Source: Epithemia pelagica
Lineage: Eukaryota > Bacillariophyta > Bacillariophyceae > Surirellales > Surirellaceae
Assembly (NCBI GenBank): GCA_946965045.2
Contig: OX337241.1
Coordinates: 2,165,744-2,229,743, forward strand
Direction of reading: 5' to 3'
Length of the DNA: 64,000 nucleotides
Shown: piece by piece, positions 10,040 through 19,481 of the stretch
Layout of the letters: every line of letters starts with the position of its first letter
How positions within the stretch are numbered: the first letter of the stretch is position 1
Notes under the pieces: model-generated
The model's database searches: none
What the model was told of the DNA's origin: nothing
What the model saw: only the letters and a program-made list of their open reading frames with translations
Program-made: the position numbers and the translations under genes

Positions 10040-11071
10040 TTATTCTCCGAGTGGTGCCAACCCTAATTTGGCTCGCTCCTTGTTCCAATACTCTTTGGAT
10101 TCTCGATCGTCCTCTATTCTGGATGTCGATGATGATGTTGTTGTTGGTGTGGTGGTGGAAGGTTGTTCTTTGAACAAGCGATTCAATTTGGGCTTCTTTG
10201 GTTTCTTTTTCTTGGTTTGGTTCGTCCAATCTTGTTCCTCCTCCTCGCCCTCCTCCAATGTCTTGGTGGTGGTATCGGGTCGATCGTATTTGGAATACTG
10301 GTCCTTCCACACTTGAACGGCTGCGGGACAGTGTTCGACCAAGGCCTTGTATTTGAGATAGGCCAAGGGTCCCTTGTGATGGTCCAACTTGTCTTGCAAG
10401 GCGGTCGGTCGTACCCGTCGGTAATGTTGCGCACTCGACACAAAAAAATCTTCGTCTTCCTCGTCCTCCTCGTCAGTGTCGCCGTGTTCTTCCAATCCTT
10501 CCTCCGGTAACGGCAAATAGCCGGCTTCTTGCAAGGCGTGTCGTTGGGGCAACCGTGGCAAGGCAATCCCCGCCACGGTCGTGGCCGTTAACAATTCGTG
10601 AATGTACTCGTCCATAAATCCAATCGTTTGATTACTGTTGGAACTGCTGTGTCGATCCTCGACGCGTCGTAGTTTGCGTCGATCCGCGTACAAGGCTTGA
10701 AGGGTCAAATAAATGTCGGCCGGTCGACCCGTCAAGCGCAGATACAAGGCCCCCAAGGCGCGGGTATATTTGAATTCCTCTTGGTGCACAAAACTTTGGA
10801 CAATCAGGTCGGGTTCCGGATGCAATTGCAACAATTTCAACGTCAAGGCCAAGAAATTGGCATGACCAATCGCCACGGGACCTTGTGCATGTTCTTGGTG
10901 TGAAGTGGATTTGTGGGTGGATTCTTGCAAGACATTTTGGACCGTCAATCCAAAACAGGTTTCTTTCCAATAGCGGGAATCGTAAATGCGTTGACGTGTC
11001 AAGTATTCCATCAAGTTTTGGGGATCGCTCCCCGAAACTTGCGAGATTAATGGATCGGTACGGTTCGCCAT
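10040..11071 (-). CDS. PRPF38A: Pre-mRNA splicing factor PRP38 (PRPF38A type)
   Basis: The predicted protein is 343 aa. PRP38 is a U4/U6.U5 tri-snRNP and B-complex protein needed for spliceosome activation. The start at 11071 gives MANRTDPL, matching the MANRT start of animal PRPF38A. Then come the conserved NLMEYLTRQRIYDSRYWKE and CFGLT, LALTLKLLQLHPEPDLI, EFKYTRALGALYLRLTG, and DEYIHELLTATTVAGIALPR with its leucine-rich end. The C-terminal third is acidic and then Lys/Ser-rich. It ends about 90 bp from the stop of PINX1 (convergent) and is divergent to the FAD monooxygenase. Confidence 0.93.
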   Translation of the reverse strand: MANRTDPLISQVSGSDPQNLMEYLTRQRIYDSRYWKETCFGLTVQNVLQESTHKSTSHQEHAQGPVAIGHANFLALTLKLLQLHPEPDLIVQSFVHQEEFKYTRALGALYLRLTGRPADIYLTLQALYADRRKLRRVEDRHSSSNSNQTIGFMDEYIHELLTATTVAGIALPRLPQRHALQEAGYLPLPEEGLEEHGDTDEEDEEDEDFFVSSAQHYRRVRPTALQDKLDHHKGPLAYLKYKALVEHCPAAVQVWKDQYSKYDRPDTTTKTLEEGEEEEQDWTNQTKKKKPKKPKLNRLFKEQPSTTTPTTTSSSTSRIEDDRESKEYWNKERAKLGLAPLGE

Positions 11072-11323
11072 GGTCTCGAAGGTTTTTGTTTGCGAGTTGC
11101 GGAGAATGGTGAAGGGGCGCCCATGAGAATGTCCATTTCCGCCTCGGGGCGACGGACGCATGACAGGCTCAACTCAGTCGCTCTTTGAAACGCATAGGAG
11201 TCGCTCAAAACACATCAGAAAGATTTTTGTGGCGATACGACAATGGTCCACATCCACAATCCTGACAAAACCAACCACAACCACACCCCTCTTAGTATTT
11301 CTCTTTCACGTGATTCCAGCAGC

Positions 11324-13336
11324 ATGGTCAGGAGCGAATGGGGATCCTCCTCCTCCCAGGACGTTTCCACCAACGTCCGCCGCATCGTATGTTTCTTGTG
11401 GACAGCATGGCAACTGGGAGGCTCATCGATAATTGGAGTCATGGCATTTCCATCCCCTGGATCCTCCGTGGTCGGAACCACAAGTAGTAGTAGCGCCCGT
11501 ACGACACTACGGTCCACGCATCCGACTGCATCCAACGAGGAGAGCTTGTCTCCTCCTCCCAGTACGGCCGATACCGAATGGGGTCAAGCCATTGCCAAAC
11601 CCACCGATTCTTTGGCAGTCGTAGACTCGTCCCAGATCCAAGACGACGATGAGGAAGATGTCGAAACGGTCGATCTTGCCATTGTGGGTGGTGGATTGGC
11701 GGGATTGGCTGTGGCCGTGGGACTCCAACAACTCCAAACCAACCACCACAACGATACGACGACACTCGGCCATCACAACTTGCAAAAAATTGTCATTTAC
11801 GAACGAGCTCCTCACTTGCGATCGTCCAGTCAAGGTGTGGTGGGTCTGGATCCCAATGGATTGCGAGCCTTGCATCACATTCATGCCGACTTGCCCCGAC
11901 TCTTGACCCAGGCCGGGTGTGTGTCGCAACATTTTCGCGGGACGCGAGTCGATGCGCAAGGAACTCGAGAGGAAATCATCATGCCCCAAAATGCTTCCAC
12001 TACTCCAACCACAACTACTGCTACGGGCAACTCGACTGCCACATCCGCATCGTCGTCGTCATCGTCGTCATCATCCTTTGAGTTTACGATTCTCGCGTGG
12101 AGTCGCATTCAACAAACCTTGGCGACGGTCCTGTTTGGAACCCAAACGAATGACACTCCTGACAAAACAGAAGAAGAACAAGATCAAGATGCGTCTCTGA
12201 CCTTGGTGACGAATTGTTCCCTCTCGTACTTTGTGGACCATCCCGACTGCGACCATGTGGTGTTGCAGTTTGACAATGGCAAGAGGGTTCGTGCCAAGGC
12301 TGTCTTGGCCTGTGATGGAGTCTTTTCCGTCGCACGACGACAAATTCATGCCCAATATCGTGCCCACGAGTTGTCGTCGTCGGACAGTGAGACGGCAGCA
12401 ACCAACGAGTTGGATCCAAAGAGTGTTACCGACGCGGCGTCCCCGAATGTGGGAGGCGCCAATTCGGCACACCTCCAAGACAGTCCCATTTTTTTTGGAC
12501 AACTCAATTGGGCCACCATTATTCCGACTCACAAACTTCCACCCGGATTGCATGGAACCAAGGAACTTCGATATCTGGAGCATGATGGCGAACCACGGTG
12601 GATGTCCATGATTATCGATGGGGGCGGTGGCCACCCACCAGAAACACGACAAACCAATGACAACGACAAGGATGATGAGACACAGGAGGCCATTACCTTT
12701 TGGCAATTCCGCGTTGCCAATCCCGACGTTTCCCTCTCGTTATCGGGGAACAATGGTCGCGGTGGTTTCGGACTGCCCGGTGTCAAGGACGGATTGTTGC
12801 CATTGGCCCGAGCCATTCCCGAGGTGGCGGCCGCCATTTCCGCGACACCCGAAGCTCAAATTTTTGAACGCTCCATTGTGGGTCGTTTGGTCTTGCCCAC
12901 GTGGCGATCGCAGGGGGGTGGCCGAGTGGTCTTGGTGGGAGATGCGGCCCATGGACAACATCCGAATATTGGTCAAGGGGCCAATTCCGCCTTTGAAAGT
13001 GTCGCGGCTCTTTTGGATACCATTCGAACCGAACTACGGAACAAGGCAGTGGAAAATCATGACAACGGTTCGAATGGTCCATTGGACTGGAACCGCGTAT
13101 GGGCCGCCTTTGAAGCGGCGCGCAAACCACGCGCCGATCTGGCACAACGATATGCCAACATGATGGGAATCCTCCAAGCGGTGGGTTCCGTCCCATTGAC
13201 ACTGGAACAACGATCGATTGTTCGAACCTGGATTCGATTACCCTGGACGGTAGATGAGAAACTGCCACCGGAAATTATTGAAATCTTGGAAGCATATGAC
13301 CCCTTGGAGCAGCCCGGAGTATCTCCTCTCTGGTGA
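11324..13336 (+). CDS. FAD-dependent monooxygenase, likely plastid or ER targeted (locus 1 copy)
   Basis: The predicted protein is 670 aa and belongs to the class A flavoprotein monooxygenases (kynurenine 3-monooxygenase, zeaxanthin epoxidase and salicylate hydroxylase group). It shows the dinucleotide-binding GGGLAGLA (122-129) followed by an acidic strand end (YERAP), the ACDGVFSVAR DG-motif, and VGDAAHGQHPNIGQGANSAF (about 540-560) for FAD ribityl binding. The leader has a hydrophobic stretch ending VMA|FPSP, an Ala-Phe junction like diatom plastid leaders. The ATG at 11324 is preferred; an in-frame upstream ATG at 11243 would add 27 residues before the leader. It shares a 250-bp divergent promoter region with PRP38. 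A near-identical copy lies at 24.3-26.3 kb. The substrate is unknown. Confidence 0.85.
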   Translation: MVRSEWGSSSSQDVSTNVRRIVCFLWTAWQLGGSSIIGVMAFPSPGSSVVGTTSSSSARTTLRSTHPTASNEESLSPPPSTADTEWGQAIAKPTDSLAVVDSSQIQDDDEEDVETVDLAIVGGGLAGLAVAVGLQQLQTNHHNDTTTLGHHNLQKIVIYERAPHLRSSSQGVVGLDPNGLRALHHIHADLPRLLTQAGCVSQHFRGTRVDAQGTREEIIMPQNASTTPTTTTATGNSTATSASSSSSSSSSFEFTILAWSRIQQTLATVLFGTQTNDTPDKTEEEQDQDASLTLVTNCSLSYFVDHPDCDHVVLQFDNGKRVRAKAVLACDGVFSVARRQIHAQYRAHELSSSDSETAATNELDPKSVTDAASPNVGGANSAHLQDSPIFFGQLNWATIIPTHKLPPGLHGTKELRYLEHDGEPRWMSMIIDGGGGHPPETRQTNDNDKDDETQEAITFWQFRVANPDVSLSLSGNNGRGGFGLPGVKDGLLPLARAIPEVAAAISATPEAQIFERSIVGRLVLPTWRSQGGGRVVLVGDAAHGQHPNIGQGANSAFESVAALLDTIRTELRNKAVENHDNGSNGPLDWNRVWAAFEAARKPRADLAQRYANMMGILQAVGSVPLTLEQRSIVRTWIRLPWTVDEKLPPEIIEILEAYDPLEQPGVSPLW

Positions 13337-13615
13337 GCTAGTCACTAAGACTAACATCCCATCTGTCATGTCTGAAGAAATGAAAGAAAGCGATTCAAAG
13401 TCGCCTGACGAAATGGGATGGAAAAGAAGCCAAAGCATGAAACAAAGGCAATAGATAGGCGCGATTCGTAACCAACATATATAGCGTTAAACCACATCGA
13501 CACACTCAATGCTGATACGGGAACACCGTTTCCCCCAACGTGGAAAACTGAACGATTGTGTGGATTGACAAATGTTGTCATTATGCTATATACAGGTAGA
13601 CCAATGGAAGACACG

Positions 13616-14395
13616 CTACAGCTCGAATTCAACCTTGTTTGTTTCGGAAGCTCCATCAATTCGTCGTCCGTGATTGTTTCGGCCAGTTTGGTGCGTGTCA
13701 ACCACACCAGCACGTCAGTCCAGGAATCGGGAAGGGATATCATGAATTGAACGGCACCGCTCATACCACCCACGAGATACCGTGTCTGTGGCATGGAGGA
13801 TCGCATCGCGTGGACCACGGCTCGTGACGTGACACGCGGTGACTGACTGTGATCCAAAATGGTTTTGGCCACCGATCGCATGCCAATCTCCTCGGTTTGG
13901 GCATAGACACCCTTGCCTCGGAACTTGAGGATATCTTGGAAATGAGTCATGATTGGTGTCATGATGATACCGGGCTCCAAAATGGACACATGGACCCCCA
14001 ATCCATAGACTTCACGTCGTAAGGAATCCATCATGGCCTCGACGGCATATTTGGAACTAGAATAGGCTGACACAAATGGTGTTGCCAGACGACCAGCAAT
14101 GGATGTGTTGCTCACGATACGTCCTTTGCGACGTCGAATCAAGGGAAGAAAGGCTTGCGTCACTTGAAGCAAGCCAAAGCAGTTGACTTCAAAGATTTGA
14201 CGCACGGTCTGCGTTGAAATGTACTCCACACTCAGACCCTCATTGTCTGCAGCCTGTCCTGAAACACCAGCATTGTTAAATAACCCGTACAAGCCATGGT
14301 CGTCGCCCACAATCGATCGGACTTCCTCCACCGCTGCCTGGATTTGTTCTGGCTTGGTCACATCCAATAAAATCGGCTTGATCTTGGACGGACGA
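13616..14395 (-). pseudogene. SDR pseudogene, 5' truncated and joined to a Patched-like fragment
   Basis: This is nearly identical to the intact SDR at 31803-32834 but retains only its sequence from about residue 87 on (KIKPILLDV onward). It keeps NNAG and YSSSK but has lost the TGxxxGIG cofactor loop and the membrane anchor. Near the 3' end one T is missing relative to the intact copy (RFEFEL becomes RLNSSCS), so the frame runs past the normal stop. Upstream, at 14394-14396, it joins antisense-strand sequence of the Patched-like gene. It cannot make a working SDR. Confidence 0.85.
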
Positions 14396-15247
14396 CTCGT
14401 AGTACCGCAACAAGACGTGCAAGATAAAGTCCACCAACCATCCAATCGACATGACCAAGGCAATGTAACTCACGGCATTCACATGAACACCCGCCCATTG
14501 CATCACACCCAACAAATCAATGTACAACAAACAAATCATGGGAAGCACAAACAAGGCTCCCGTCCAATGGGGAATAAATACGAGAGCTACACCCGTCACT
14601 GCCACCACTCCCAATACAGTTGTCAAAATGAGCTCGTCCACCGATACGGCATAAAACTCCCAAATATCATAAATGCCATCGTAGGAAAAGAACCTCCACT
14701 CCGACTGACCGGTATTAATCGGTTGGCGCGAGGTCACGGATCGCTGATCTTTCAAGGCGTCAATTTGATCGTTCACATCTTCAGTGTCCACATTGTCCAT
14801 TTGAAGTTCCACACGAGACGCAATAATGTGACCACTCGTCTCATTTCGCACAATGTGATCCGCACACAGGTCAAAGTACACAAGATCAGACAAGAAGACG
14901 TCCAGTTGCTGCGCAAAGTCCCGTGTCGATAGGGTTCCAGTCTCATCTTGTACCACAAAAGCTTTAAAGTCACGGAGCCAAAAGAATTCCGGTTGCTCCT
15001 CAATCGCAGAAATGGACACAAGATCATTCACATAGGCTTCCATTTGTTCTTGAATATCCTCTTGCGACTGATCCACAAAACGAAAGTACGCATAGGGTGC
15101 CACCGTACTACGAGCGGTATACTCGTCCAGGGAATCCAAAAAGTCGGTCACATAGGAATCGTCTGGCATCACGTCCGAAAACTCAAACTCTTGCGTCAAA
15201 TTGGATGCACTCACGGAGCAAACAATTGCCAATGCAACAAACGAGAC
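14394..15247 (-). pseudogene. Patched-like transporter fragment (second half only)
   Basis: This matches the stretch of the intact gene (34485-37467) from the seventh membrane helix (FVALAIVCSVSASN) through the second extracellular domain to VDFILHVLLRYYESS. Both ends are missing. Its frame runs out of phase into the SDR remnant. The left end breaks at about 15247, where identity to the intact copy stops within AATCACGGTTACC. It is a deletion scar rather than a gene. Its former neighbours (SDR N-terminus, spacer, transporter C-terminus) are present in locus 2. Confidence 0.8.
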
Positions 15248-15375
15248 AATCACGGTTACCGTTTCCTGGACTCCACCACCACGACGATGCAAAGGAGATG
15301 TGGTCACGCCACAGCCGTGTCGTGCGTGGGTGGTGGTTCCGAAGGATGAGGATGATGGGCTGACATGGCTTGTGC

Positions 15376-16737
15376 TTAACCACATGCTAGTTCAAGATCT
15401 GCTTGCTTTCTCTTCAGAACCTTCTCCAGAGCTGAGACAAAGCTTTTGTTGTCATCGTAAGAAACTGATGACTGTTCCAGATAGGGCTTGTAGTACTTGA
15501 AAATTTCTTTGTGTACAATTGTTGGGAGCTTGTAACCCACAGCAAGCCCCATCTGGCCAGAGGTTTTCTTGGCATTGGTGTCGAAGTAACCAGCATTAAC
15601 TTTTGGATCCAACAGGGGGAGCATGATATCGCAGTTTCCAATGGATTGAGAGAAATTGACAAAGTCCGCTTCCTGAACAATTTTGATCCATTGAGTCACA
15701 TTTCTTTGAATGTATGGTTTTGGTATTTTTGTGCTTCGATGATGAATGTATGCCAGTACGTCAGGTGGGCGAAGTTGGTCTAGTGCAATGGCAAGTTGTT
15801 CGTGATAGCGTCCGCTTCCACTAGTGCAAATGCGAAGAGTTCGTTTGAGGCGATAGTTTGTGTCGGAACAAGATGAAAGAGAAGAGACGACTGGATACTC
15901 TTTGGGAATGAAGAAACATGATTGATGCATCGGATTCAACCAACAGGTACGAGCAATTAAGGTTGTCTGCTCAGCGGCTGTCTTATTTTTCCAGTTTCTG
16001 TCAAAACTATGCAAAATGTGCCCAACACAGAAATCGCGGTTATTGCTGAGCAGCAGGTGATGGGGACAGGAGGAAATATGAATAATTGCATTGTAGTAAG
16101 GGCGCTTCTTTGGGTAATTTGGTTCATCTGTGAGTTGGTGAAAGAGTGTCGGGACACCATCCACACGTAGCCTCGTGGTGTTTTGTAAATGTTGGTGGAA
16201 GTAGTTCCTCCAACCAATACTTTCGTTGTTTTGGCCTTGGTATGCTTTCTTGACCGAGAAATCAAAAAGAACAGGATTGTCCTCGGCAGGACTGCAATTG
16301 AGTAACTTCCAAGGCAGTGGGTAATGCAGCACAGTGCTTTCAAGAAGCTCATAATGCCAGTCAACACCTCCATTCTCAACAAGAATGTAGCAGGGGACAG
16401 ATGCATGAGCTTGAGTTGTTCGTGAACTAGGGGAAGCGCTGCTCTTCATAGACATGAGTCCTACTTCCCTGGGTTGAGTCAAATGCATGGCCTTGTGATT
16501 TCCTTCGACAACAACGGCACTTGATAAAGAAGAGGTGGTTTCATTCTTCAAGTAGTTCTGATCTGGATTCAAAACACTGTCATACGATGAATGTATCGAT
16601 TGGATTTGGATATTCACTCTTGCTTGATAAGTCGTCAACAAGCCAGAAAGGTGATGCATGGAGATGGTCAACAGTGCTACGGTCAAGATCAAGACCGTCC
16701 TTTTCCAGTATTTCGTAGAACAAATTCTTGTTACCAT
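15376..16737 (-). CDS. Type II membrane glycosyltransferase-like protein
   Basis: The predicted protein is 453 aa with a short basic N-terminus and one hydrophobic segment (about 13-34, RTVLILTVALLTISMHHLSG). This is the layout of Golgi type II glycosyltransferases. The lumenal part has several NxS/T sites, a central region with HSFDRNWKN, then GSGRYHEQLAIAL. Near the C-terminus lies DIMLPLLDPKVNAGYF ... KKTSGQMGLAVGYKLPTIV, which resembles the nucleotide-sugar-binding half of GT-B-like enzymes. The exact family and sugar are not recognised. The copia element inserted about 300 bp upstream of its ATG and may have disturbed its promoter. Confidence 0.6.
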   Translation of the reverse strand: MVTRICSTKYWKRTVLILTVALLTISMHHLSGLLTTYQARVNIQIQSIHSSYDSVLNPDQNYLKNETTSSLSSAVVVEGNHKAMHLTQPREVGLMSMKSSASPSSRTTQAHASVPCYILVENGGVDWHYELLESTVLHYPLPWKLLNCSPAEDNPVLFDFSVKKAYQGQNNESIGWRNYFHQHLQNTTRLRVDGVPTLFHQLTDEPNYPKKRPYYNAIIHISSCPHHLLLSNNRDFCVGHILHSFDRNWKNKTAAEQTTLIARTCWLNPMHQSCFFIPKEYPVVSSLSSCSDTNYRLKRTLRICTSGSGRYHEQLAIALDQLRPPDVLAYIHHRSTKIPKPYIQRNVTQWIKIVQEADFVNFSQSIGNCDIMLPLLDPKVNAGYFDTNAKKTSGQMGLAVGYKLPTIVHKEIFKYYKPYLEQSSVSYDDNKSFVSALEKVLKRKQADLELACG

Positions 16738-16861
16738 GATTTGGGAATCTGTGAAGAAAATCGTAAAAAAGAAGTAGCGCTTCTGCTAGTAGCGTTCCCT
16801 GAGATGCGTCTCTTTTTGAAATTGTGAGGTTATTTTTATTTGTATTCCTATATCGGAGGGA

Positions 16862-16899
16862 GGATAATTTTGTGAGCACGTGAGCTCACAAAATTGTCC
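16862..16899. repeat. Near-perfect palindrome in the glycosyltransferase upstream region
   Basis: The 16-bp arms (GGATAATTTTGTGAGC and its complement, 15 of 16 matching) flank a 6-base centre containing CACGTG, a G-box or E-box core. It lies about 130 bp upstream of the glycosyltransferase ATG. The rest of 16738-17032 is a T-rich and then G-rich stretch with no ORF. It could be a dimeric factor site or a foldback; function is unknown. Confidence 0.5.
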
Positions 16900-17032
16900 A
16901 CAGGTTTCTAGGGGGAGTTTCCTTTTTTGTCCACTTTTTGTCGACGGGAGGACAATTTTACTTTTACTTCTTGGTGCGGGGGCAGGTGCGGGTGCGAGGG
17001 GGGACTCTAAATTTAGAAAAATTTAGCGCGGG

Positions 17033-17206
17033 TGAATAAATCCCGCCAACAGGTCGCATATTGGCGGATACATGGTCGCATATTGGCGAATATGCATAGC
17101 CTACATATGCTGCTACGCATCTAGTTTTCTAGTCATAATTTTGATCTAGCCACTTGTTGCACGCCGTATACACCGTGTTGTAGCGTGTAGTGGCAGGATT
17201 TATACA
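17033..17206 (+). repeat. 5' LTR of copia element
   Basis: This LTR starts TGAATAAATCC and ends GGATTTATACA, which are inverted repeats at 10 of 11 positions. It contains two near-identical GGTCGCATATTGGCG(G/A)ATA phrases. It is 173/174 identical to the 3' LTR, and very short for a copia LTR. Confidence 0.92.
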
Positions 17207-17220
17207 GTTTATCAGACCCA
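17207..17220 (+). other. Probable primer binding site
   Basis: GTTTATCAGACCCA directly follows the 5' LTR. Its TATCAGA core matches the TGGTATCAGA primer site of many copia elements, which pairs with initiator tRNA-Met. The surrounding bases differ, so another tRNA or an internal tRNA cut is possible. Confidence 0.45.
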
Positions 17221-17227
17221 AATGGCA

Positions 17228-17303
17228 GAGCCGCAGTGGTTTAGCTGGTAAATGTTTGCTGTTGGCTCGTGGTGCCAGGGGTTCGATTCCCCTTAGACTC
17301 AGC
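17228..17303 (+). ncRNA. tRNA-like sequence with intact A and B boxes in the copia leader
   Basis: A box TGGTTTAGCTGG (17237-17248) and B box GGTTCGATTCC (17280-17290) both match RNA polymerase III consensus. The T arm (AGGGG / CCCCT) pairs fully around a standard seven-base loop. The distance between the D and T arms allows exactly one anticodon arm and a five-base variable loop. However, the acceptor arm pairs at only about three of seven positions and the anticodon arm is poor, so a working tRNA is unlikely. It may be a tRNA-derived relic or SINE head captured by the element, or a pol III promoter. Confidence 0.4.
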
Positions 17304-17966
17304 TTTCAATTAAGACGCCCAATTTCTGGGGGCCGCCATATTTGGGGTGTATGGTACAAGACGTTTCCCCGCTGGTTAAAAGTGCATGTTCTTCTCAAGG
17401 GTGGCCGATCAACCCCGGTCTTCGGACTGGGGTTCACCGCCTTGTACATATGCTATATGCCAATGCACGGGGGAACTAATATTTTTTTTATCTAACTCAC
17501 CAACTATGCTAGCTAAGCTATGCATCATGTGAAATCTGCCTTTTGCCCGTACTGGCAGCGGCTGATCACCGCTTGGGAGTGTTCGCGCTAAGCTACTCGT
17601 CACGGTATGCTTGCGGCACTACTTATAGTTCACACTCGTGATGTGTGACCCATGGCACTCTCCCACGTGACGGGGAGCACTCGCTTAAGTGAGCGATTGT
17701 TTTGGTACTCTTTTCTCCATACATGAAAATATAAATACCTCCTTTTGCACTGTGCCGACGCACACGTCCTAAGTATTTGTTCCCTGCCGACTGCAGCGCA
17801 AACGCAAGTCGACACTACTTGTGCACCTTAATTCCAGGTAGAATCGCGAAATCTGCGATCTGCATCACCTTTTGGCAATGCCTCCACACTTCTGTTTTTT
17901 TTTGCCTGTGTTTTGCTCTGAACCTCTCCTGCTTCTGGCTCTCTTGCTTTCCTTTTGCCTTCCACC

Positions 17967-19481
17967 ATGTCTTCATCCACTGCCCCTGAAAATCCCAAGG
18001 AAGATTTCAAGGCTGCCGTTAAACGCTGTGGATACAATGATGCCACCGTGACCTACATCATTGAGCAGGGTTTTGATGATGCTCAATCGTTCATGACTGT
18101 TGCGGTCCATCAAGTGCCGTCGATGTTGAAGATGATGGCGAAGACCCCTCCAGAGAACGGGGCCTTTCCCTTCAGTGCTAACCTGCAGCTCCACGGCTTC
18201 CGAATGTGGCTCGAATACCGTTCGTCTCGTGGTCAGGCTCTTCAAGTCTCACTTTTCTCTGATCCGCCCCTGATCAAGAAATGGACCAAACGTACCCAGG
18301 AACTGTTTGCACTCAACAAGGAAGTTGCCTCCGATGAACTGACCCCACCGAAAGAGTTGACTTCGTTTACTCAGTGGGAGGTGTTTAACGATGCCATGCT
18401 CACGTTCCTCGCACAGCATCGCAATCCCACAACGGGTGTCCCTTTGACATACGTCCTTCGTGAAACTAAGCCTGTTGGTTCTGAAGCAAGGAATGCTGCC
18501 TACGATACTATCGATGACGATTTGATTGCTACTACTATCCTGCAAGGTGATCAGTATGCCCTTGACAATCAACGCGTCTTCACACTGATGAAACCTTTTC
18601 TTGTTGGCGGACCTGGCCTGACGTTCATCAAGCCACACCAGAAGAAGAAGGACGGCCGTGAAGCGTATCTTGCGTTGACTCGCCAAGCTACTGGAACAGC
18701 AGCTGTCACCATCCGCAAGAAAGAAGCATACGCTGCTATTGCCGATGCAAAGTTTACAGGCCGCGGTCGTTTCTCGTATCAACAATATGTTCACCGCCAT
18801 CAGAAAGCTCATAATACGTTGGCTGAACTTGATGAACCCGTTGCCGAAACCAAAAAGGTAACCGATTTCCTCAAAGGTATATCGGATCCCTCTTTGGCGG
18901 CGGGAAAGACGGTCGTCAACGGTGACGCAGCAAAGCTTTCTGATTTTGAAGCATGCCAGCAGTATTTTGGCACGTTGATTGCTGCATCCCGTACCGACAA
19001 GACCAATGACGAGAATCGAAAGATTGCTAGTGTGGGTACGACTAAGACTAGTGGAAAGAAGAATGGTCGTAACAAGCAGAATAAAAAGAAGACACGTCAT
19101 TACAGTTTGGATGAATGGCGCAAGCTCTCTGATGAAGAGAAGGCCGAAATCCTCCGTGCCCGTAAAGAACAGAAAGACAAAGAACAGAAAGACGCTAATG
19201 GAAAGCGCAAGGCTGGAGCCGTGCGAACTGAAGATGAAAATGGCTACATGAAATTGGAGACCACTAACCTGGATGGCAACGACGCGCCGAACCATTCCGA
19301 GCCTGATCCTCCTGTTGCTGATGAACCGACTGTTCCCAAAACCTCAGCCGGAAACAGTTTCGGACGCTTTGCCCATAGTAAAAAAGGATCTACAAAGCCG
19401 CACAACCCTAATGAAACCAAGGAGCCTACAACTGCCGTTGCGAAAGCTGCCCTTGCTGATAAGGCCACAAAGCAGACCTGA
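17967..19481 (+). CDS. Copia Gag protein
   Basis: The predicted protein is 504 aa, starting at the first ATG with a good context (CACCATGT). It forms the virus-like particle of the retrotransposon. It has a helical capsid-like body (RMWLEYR, FTQWEVFNDAMLTFLAQHR) and a basic C-terminal third with KKNGRNKQNKKK. Then comes the diatom-copia phrase YSLDEWRKLSDEEKAEILRA. No CCHC zinc knuckle is visible, so RNA binding may rely on the basic tract. It ends at TGA 19479-19481; the same frame then continues without a break into pol. Confidence 0.85.
   Translation: MSSSTAPENPKEDFKAAVKRCGYNDATVTYIIEQGFDDAQSFMTVAVHQVPSMLKMMAKTPPENGAFPFSANLQLHGFRMWLEYRSSRGQALQVSLFSDPPLIKKWTKRTQELFALNKEVASDELTPPKELTSFTQWEVFNDAMLTFLAQHRNPTTGVPLTYVLRETKPVGSEARNAAYDTIDDDLIATTILQGDQYALDNQRVFTLMKPFLVGGPGLTFIKPHQKKKDGREAYLALTRQATGTAAVTIRKKEAYAAIADAKFTGRGRFSYQQYVHRHQKAHNTLAELDEPVAETKKVTDFLKGISDPSLAAGKTVVNGDAAKLSDFEACQQYFGTLIAASRTDKTNDENRKIASVGTTKTSGKKNGRNKQNKKKTRHYSLDEWRKLSDEEKAEILRARKEQKDKEQKDANGKRKAGAVRTEDENGYMKLETTNLDGNDAPNHSEPDPPVADEPTVPKTSAGNSFGRFAHSKKGSTKPHNPNETKEPTTAVAKAALADKATKQT

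Noticed and set aside
13366-14463. 365-aa SDR as an intact gene
   Set aside because: The first residues come from transporter sequence in the wrong frame, the cofactor loop is missing and the C-terminus is shifted.
17228-17303. Functional tRNA gene
   Set aside because: Boxes and T arm are good, but the acceptor and anticodon arms do not pair and position 33 is not T, so it is listed only as tRNA-like.
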